Source: Alphaproteobacteria bacterium (GTDB taxonomy: Bacteria; Pseudomonadota; Alphaproteobacteria; Rhizobiales; Amorphaceae). From it: DNA of 56,426 bases. Below, piece by piece: positions 51,889 to 56,426 of the stretch. The notes beneath the pieces were generated by a model. It was given only the letters and a program-made list of their open reading frames with translations. It was not told the origin of the DNA and made no database searches. The DNA is taken from NCBI GenBank assembly GCA_030431335.1, contig JAUIJH010000014.1:1-56426 (forward strand), read 5' to 3'. Both the position numbers and the translations under genes were made by a program. How positions within the stretch are numbered: the stretch's first letter is position 1; each line of letters starts with the position of its first letter.

Positions 51889-54324
51889 CTAGTCCGGCAG
51901 ATCGCGCGCCGCAGCATCGATCTCGGCCCAAGGATCGCCGGATAATTCCATCAATCCCGGAAGCGAAGAATAGTTCAAATCGTCGGGGGCGTCGACGGCC
52001 GAAAGATCCTCCCAGCGCAAAGGTGTCGAAGCTGGTAAACGCGCCCTTGCCCGCAACGAGTAAGGTGCGACCGCCGTCGCGGACCGCGCATTGCGGTGAA
52101 AGTCGATGAAAAGACGGCCTTTTCGATTCTTCGCCCCCATCGTCAGCACGAATGTGTCGGGGTGGGCTTTGGCGATCTCTTCGGCGATGGCGCGCGTTGC
52201 GGCGTGGGCCGCCTTCCAGCCGCGCCGCGGCGTGACGGGGACCACCACGTGGAGGCCGCGCCCGCCGGTGGTCTTGACGAACGGCACCAGCCCGCGCGCC
52301 TCCAGGGCGGCGCGCACGGGGGCGGACGCCGCTACCACGTCGCGCCATTCGATCCCCTCCCCCGGATCGAGGTCGAACACCAGGCGGTCGGGCTTGTCGA
52401 CGGTTTTGGCCCGTGCGCCCCAGGTGTGGAACTCCACCACGCCGAACTGCGACAGCGCCAGGTAGGCGCGGGCGTCCTCCAGGTAGATGTAGGTGTGGGT
52501 CTCGCCGTCCGAATCCTTGGTGTCGACCGTCCGCACCGAAGGGGGCATGCCGGTGAAGGCGTGGCGCTGGAAGAAGCAATCCTCCGCCTTGCCGGAGGGG
52601 CAGCGCACCAGGCTCACCGGGCGGCCGAACAGGTGCGGCAGCATGAAATCGCCGATGGCGGCGTAGTAGACGGCGATGTCGAGCTTGGTGGCGCCGGAGC
52701 GGCCGAACATGCGCCGGGTGGGATTGGTGATGCTGATGGCGGCAAGGTCCGCCTCGCGGATGAGGCGGCGGCGCGGCGCGGCCTCCTGCGCCCCGCCCAG
52801 CGCCGCCACGTTGCGCAAGCCTTTGAAGACGGCGTGGCGCAGCGAGCCGTCGGCGGTGAGATTGGCGTAGTGGATGTGGGCGGTGAGGACGGGGCGCACC
52901 AGCTTGACGTCCTTCGGCGCCCCCTTCAGCGCGAGGCTGGGGTCGGCGAGCGGGGCAAGCCGCGCCTCGAGGTCCCGCAGCGTCTTCTGGTCGAAGCCGG
53001 TGCCCACCTTGCCGCGCCAGACGAGCTCGCCCTCCACCCAGTCGGCGAGGCCCAGCGCGGCGAGCCCGCCGGCCGCCTCCGAGGTGGTGTAGCCGGCGAT
53101 GGCGAAGTCGCCCACCTTGCGCGCCTTGGACTTGGTCCAGGTCACCGTCCGGCCGGAGCGGTAGGGCGCCGAAGCGCGCTTGGAGACGACGCCCTCGAGG
53201 CCCATCTCGGTGGCGCGCTCGAAGAACTCGCCCGCCGCGCCGGCGACGTGGTCGCTGTACTGCACCGGCGCGTCGGGCGCGCTGTCGGCGAGGAGCGCGG
53301 CGAGGAGGTCCTTGCGCCGCGCCAGCGGCACGTCGCGCAGGTCCCAGCCGTTGAGGTGCAGGAGGTCGAAGGCGAAGAACACCATCTCGCCGTCGGCCTT
53401 GCGCGAGAGCGCGTCCTGCAGGGCGCCGAAGCGGCTGATCCCGCTCTCGTCCAGCACCACCACCTCGCCGTCGATCACCGCCTCGCGGCAGTCGAGCGCG
53501 GCGATGGCGTCGGCGAGCGCGCCATAGCGGTGCGTCCAGTCGAGGCCCTTGCGCGTCAGCAGGCGCACGGCGCCGTCCGCGCTGTGGGCGAGGGTGCGGT
53601 AGCCGTCGAACTTGATCTCGTGCAACCAGTCGGCGCCGGTGGGCGGTTCGGCCTGGGGGCTTGCGAGCTGCGGTTCGATGCGCTCGGGCGCGGGCGCCTT
53701 CCGGGCCCCCTTCAGCGCGCCCGGCCGGAGGCTGCGCCGGCGCGCGGACGGCGCGGCGGCGGCTGGCAGCAGGTCCTCGATGCGGCGGCCCGATTTCACG
53801 CTTTCGGGCCGCGTTTCGAGGATGTCGCTGTCGGGATCGGCGCTGGCGTCGCGCTCCTTGAAGAAGAGCCAGTTGGTCTTCTTCTCGCCGGGCTTGCCCT
53901 TGAGGCGGGCCAGCATGAAGCCGCCGTTCAGCTTCTCGCCGGCGAGGCGGAACTTGAAGGCGCCGCTGGCGAGGCTCTCGTGCGGGTCGTCCATCGGCGC
54001 CCATACGCCCGTGTCCCACACGATCATCGGCCCGGCGCCGTACTGCCCGTCCGGGATCAGGCCCTCGAAATCGATGTATTCGACCGGGTGGTCCTCGGTC
54101 TCCACCGCGAGGCGCTTTTCGCCGGGGTCGAGCGAGGGCCCCTTGGGCACGGCCCAGCTCTTGAGGACGCCATCGAGTTCCAGGCGCAGATCGTAGTGGT
54201 CGGCGGTGGCGTGGTGCTTGTGGACGACGAAGCGGGCGCCGCTTTCGCCGGCCGTGCCGCCGGCGGGCTCGCCGGTGCGGGTGAAATCGCGCTTGGCGCG
54301 GTAGGATCGCAGGCTCTCGCTCAA
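51889..54324 (-). CDS. ligD: Multifunctional ATP-dependent DNA ligase LigD
   Basis: An 811-residue enzyme with all three LigD modules in the order phosphoesterase, ligase, polymerase. The phosphoesterase (about 1-170) shows FVVHKHHATADHYDLRLEL and HPVEYIDFEG. The ligase has nucleotidyl-acceptor Lys238 in EIKFDGYR, then VIDGEVVVLD, EGVVSKR and WTKSK. The polymerase has LVFDLDPGEG (metal Asp pair near residue 650), TTGGRGLHVVVP and FIDFHRNAR. It trims, fills and seals breaks held by Ku. The likely start is TTG at 54324, overlapping the glycosyltransferase stop in TTGA; no ATG fits better. Confidence 0.95.
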   Translation of the reverse strand: MSESLRSYRAKRDFTRTGEPAGGTAGESGARFVVHKHHATADHYDLRLELDGVLKSWAVPKGPSLDPGEKRLAVETEDHPVEYIDFEGLIPDGQYGAGPMIVWDTGVWAPMDDPHESLASGAFKFRLAGEKLNGGFMLARLKGKPGEKKTNWLFFKERDASADPDSDILETRPESVKSGRRIEDLLPAAAAPSARRRSLRPGALKGARKAPAPERIEPQLASPQAEPPTGADWLHEIKFDGYRTLAHSADGAVRLLTRKGLDWTHRYGALADAIAALDCREAVIDGEVVVLDESGISRFGALQDALSRKADGEMVFFAFDLLHLNGWDLRDVPLARRKDLLAALLADSAPDAPVQYSDHVAGAAGEFFERATEMGLEGVVSKRASAPYRSGRTVTWTKSKARKVGDFAIAGYTTSEAAGGLAALGLADWVEGELVWRGKVGTGFDQKTLRDLEARLAPLADPSLALKGAPKDVKLVRPVLTAHIHYANLTADGSLRHAVFKGLRNVAALGGAQEAAPRRRLIREADLAAISITNPTRRMFGRSGATKLDIAVYYAAIGDFMLPHLFGRPVSLVRCPSGKAEDCFFQRHAFTGMPPSVRTVDTKDSDGETHTYIYLEDARAYLALSQFGVVEFHTWGARAKTVDKPDRLVFDLDPGEGIEWRDVVAASAPVRAALEARGLVPFVKTTGGRGLHVVVPVTPRRGWKAAHAATRAIAEEIAKAHPDTFVLTMGAKNRKGRLFIDFHRNARSATAVAPYSLRARARLPASTPLRWEDLSAVDAPDDLNYSSLPGLMELSGDPWAEIDAAARDLPD

Positions 54325-55544
54325 CGGATGGCCGGGACCAGGCCCGCGAGCAGGCGCTCGATATGGCGCGGCTTGGCGCTGGAGCGGTGCGCCCGGTCGA
54401 GCACCTCGATGGCCTCCAGGGTGCGGCCCTGGCGCACCAGGATGCGGCCGTGGGCGAAGCCGGCGTCGGGGTCGTCGGGCGCGAGGCGGTAGGCGGTCGC
54501 GGCATGGTCGCGCTCGGCGGCAAGGGCGCCGAGCAGGCGGTGGTGGCCCGAGAGCGTCACATGCGCGATGGCGGCGATCCGCCCGGCCTCGCGGCCGAAG
54601 CGCGGCGCCTGGCGCTCGCCCTCGCCGTCGCCCGCGAGTTCGCGCGCCTCGCCCGCCGCCCACTCCAGCGCGGCGATCTCCGACGCCGCCAGCGCCTCCT
54701 TCAAGACGGTGAGCTTGCCGGCCCCGCGGCGCGCGAGGATCAACGCGTCGAGCAGACGGGTGTCCGCATCCCCCAGCGAGGCCGCGACGGTGCGCTCCAC
54801 GACTTCGCCCATCTTCAACCAATGCCCCGCGAACCCGGCCTGCCGCTCGCCAAGCGCGGCGGCCCCGCGCTCCTGCGAGGCCGACTTGCGCGCGCCCGCA
54901 TGATGGCGCTTGGCGAACAACACGCCGCTATGGTGCAGAACCGGCGCCGCCGCGACAAGCCGCAGCGCATATTCCGTCTCCGCCATCATGCCGAGTTCGT
55001 CCCAATCGGGGAAGCCGCCGGTGAGGGACAGCGTCGCCGTGCGGGTGAGGCCTCGCCAGGGCATGCCCGTCGGCCCCTCCAGGAAGAAATCGAAGATCTG
55101 GCCGATGCGGTCCGCGTCGCGCCGGATCGGATGCGCCCTGCGCCAGGTGCGGCGGTCGCCGAAACTGCGGATGTCGCTGTAGGCGGCGCCGGCGTCGGGG
55201 CGATCCTCCAGGAGCGCCAGCAGCGTCTCCACATAGCGCGGGTGCCACAGATCGTCGTGCGGAAGGATGGCGAAATACGGCGTCTCCACCGCCGCGAGCA
55301 TCCGGTTGATGTTGCCGGTCCAGCCGAGGCGCGCCGGGTTGGCCCAGAGGGTGACGCGCGGATCGGCCTCGAACTCGCGGAGCGCCGCGAGGCTCGCTTC
55401 CGGCTCGTGCGGGGCCGCCGCGCCGCCGGGCTCGACGGCAATGACGAGGCGCAAGTCGCGGTGCGTCTGGGCCAGCGCCGAGCGCACCGTCTCGCCCACG
55501 AACGGCGCCGCGTCGTAGACCGGGATAAGCACCGTGACGCTCAT
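54321..55544 (-). CDS. Glycosyltransferase family 2 protein
   Basis: A 407-residue cytoplasmic GT-A transferase. The N terminus SVTVLIPVYDAAPFVGETVR is the standard GT2 opening. The metal/nucleotide-sugar motif is in ILPHDDLW (about 93-100), and GAAYSDIRSFGDR follows. The acceptor side reads WDELGMMAETEYALRL. The C-terminal 150 residues are helical, ending in a TPR-like unit (AGFAHGRILVRQGRTLEAIE). Its start overlaps the stop of the FAD oxidoreductase gene (ATGA) and its stop overlaps the ligD start. The sugar and acceptor are unknown. Confidence 0.9.
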   Translation of the reverse strand: MSVTVLIPVYDAAPFVGETVRSALAQTHRDLRLVIAVEPGGAAAPHEPEASLAALREFEADPRVTLWANPARLGWTGNINRMLAAVETPYFAILPHDDLWHPRYVETLLALLEDRPDAGAAYSDIRSFGDRRTWRRAHPIRRDADRIGQIFDFFLEGPTGMPWRGLTRTATLSLTGGFPDWDELGMMAETEYALRLVAAAPVLHHSGVLFAKRHHAGARKSASQERGAAALGERQAGFAGHWLKMGEVVERTVAASLGDADTRLLDALILARRGAGKLTVLKEALAASEIAALEWAAGEARELAGDGEGERQAPRFGREAGRIAAIAHVTLSGHHRLLGALAAERDHAATAYRLAPDDPDAGFAHGRILVRQGRTLEAIEVLDRAHRSSAKPRHIERLLAGLVPAIR

Positions 55545-56426
55545 GGCGCCCCGCACAGCCGCCGCGTCGCCATCTCGGCGAAGAGCGGCGCGGTGGTGAA
55601 CTTGCCGGTGTCGATGGACTGGTAGGTCGGCGTTCCGTGGGGACCGATCCGGTGGCGCTCGTGCAGTTCGCTGCGCGGATCCTCGATGCCGTCGGCGCCC
55701 CAGGAGGTGATGTAGCCGCCCACCGCCTGCCAGCGGCACACCCTCTCCGCCCACGCCGGCAGGCCCGGCACCAGCGCGCCGAGGCCGGCGAGCGTGGCGT
55801 CGAGCAGCCCCTCGCGGCCGGCCGCGACGAGGTCCGGCGGGGGCGCCTCGGGCACCAGCGTGCGCTCCTGGCGCATCAGGCCGGCCGGATACCAGCTCGC
55901 ATAGACGCGCCGCCGATACCGCACGAGATCGCCATAGGGTCCGGTGACGAAGGTGATCGACGGCGGCGCGTCGCCGGGCTCGATGTCGGCGAAGAAGCCG
56001 GCCTTGAAGCGGTGCATCACCGGGCGCTGCGGACCGGGCAGGATGGCGCGGTCGAGGCCCAGCCGGCCCTCCCAGGTGGCGTTGACCACGCATGGGTAAC
56101 GCTCCGTGAGGCGCGTCCCGCCCGCCTCGAAAGCGATGCGATAGCCCGCGCCCTCCGCTTCGACGGCCAGCACGCGCGCGCCCATGATGGGGGTCACGGC
56201 GGGGGTGTCCTCCAGCGCGCGTGTCAGGTCGCGCGCGATGGGCGCCGGATCGATCGCGCGCTCGGCGGTGCGGTAGGCGGCGAGGATGCGGGTGCCGTCG
56301 AAGATGGCGCCGCGCTCCTCGGCGCTGAGGGGTTCCCACAGCGAGCCTTCGCCGATGCCGGGCGGCGGGGTCGCACCCGCTTCGGCCAGGAAGGCGAAGG
56401 TCTCGGCGACCACCGCGAAGTGGGCC
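55541..56426 (-). CDS. FAD-dependent oxidoreductase (DAO-type), C-terminal part
   Basis: The last 295 or so residues of a protein whose start lies beyond the window, so the dinucleotide-binding N terminus is not visible. What remains fits the DAO fold: a substrate domain with ILAAYRTAERAIDPAPIARD, CVVNATWEGRLGLD (the second FAD-contact strand), FKAGFFADIEPGD and YRRRVYASWYPAGL, and a C-terminal helix ending ATRRLCGAP. The segment SIDTGKFTTAPLFAEMA resembles the final FAD-binding GKxT region. It overlaps the glycosyltransferase gene, suggesting joint action on one glycoconjugate (inference). Confidence 0.75.
   Translation of the reverse strand, partial: AHFAVVAETFAFLAEAGATPPPGIGEGSLWEPLSAEERGAIFDGTRILAAYRTAERAIDPAPIARDLTRALEDTPAVTPIMGARVLAVEAEGAGYRIAFEAGGTRLTERYPCVVNATWEGRLGLDRAILPGPQRPVMHRFKAGFFADIEPGDAPPSITFVTGPYGDLVRYRRRVYASWYPAGLMRQERTLVPEAPPPDLVAAGREGLLDATLAGLGALVPGLPAWAERVCRWQAVGGYITSWGADGIEDPRSELHERHRIGPHGTPTYQSIDTGKFTTAPLFAEMATRRLCGAP

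Overview
The window is GC-rich, densely coded bacterial DNA. It carries paired TRAP and TctC-type solute receptors, an IlvD-type sugar-acid dehydratase with a ketoglutarate-semialdehyde dehydrogenase, a Ku/LigD end-joining pair and HasA-type hemophore domains. Together these suggest an alphaproteobacterium, probably of the Hyphomicrobiales. That placement is inferred from gene content and base composition only; no rRNA is present. No integrase, transposase, CRISPR array or phage gene was seen.

Layout. (1) 1-6288: an unidentified partial gene and a DUF2189 membrane protein, then a divergent TRAP transporter (dctP, dctQ, dctM) whose last gene overlaps a cytochrome P450, facing an ldhA-type D-lactate dehydrogenase. 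(2) 6423-6499: tRNA-Arg(CCU). (3) 6802-12933: an unidentified, toxin-like protein, then two paralogous MscS-family channels that converge on a periplasmic choloylglycine-hydrolase-type amidase. (4) 13366-24379: a solute-binding/TRIC channel fusion and two sugar-acid gene groups. The first holds an enolase-superfamily enzyme, a metallophosphoesterase fusion and an RraA-like protein, with a divergent TctC receptor. The second holds a KGSADH, a second RraA-like protein and an L-arabonate-type dehydratase, with the remnant of a TRAP permease. A GntR-family regulator (24766-25488) diverges from the second group across a near-palindromic site.

(5) 25568-40506, all on the minus strand and tightly packed: a three-helix membrane protein, an SPFH/coiled-coil/zinc-ribbon protein, a zinc-ribbon/FHA protein, two Ser/Thr kinases, a papain-like protease, a secreted caspase-like protein, a secreted trypsin-like protease, a rhodanese-like protein, a secreted TPR-CHAT protease and a small secreted protein. 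I read this as one signalling and proteolysis system: kinases phosphorylate, the FHA protein reads the phosphothreonine, the SPFH protein scaffolds at the membrane, and four protease-fold proteins act as effectors, at least three of them exported. I know of no described system with this exact composition.

(6) 41325-48213: an orphan YejA-like binding protein, then two secreted proteins that each join a HasA-like heme-binding domain to RTX calcium-binding repeats. They flank a TonB-dependent receptor of the heme/hemoglobin type, and the second overlaps the receptor gene by 4 bp. This looks like an iron-scavenging module. No type I exporter genes lie in the window.

(7) 48372-56426: a CHAD-CYTH protein, convergent with an operon of a FAD oxidoreductase (partial), a glycosyltransferase, ligD, ku and a BRCT/TPR protein. 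The BRCT/TPR gene overlaps ku and is a candidate accessory factor for non-homologous end joining.
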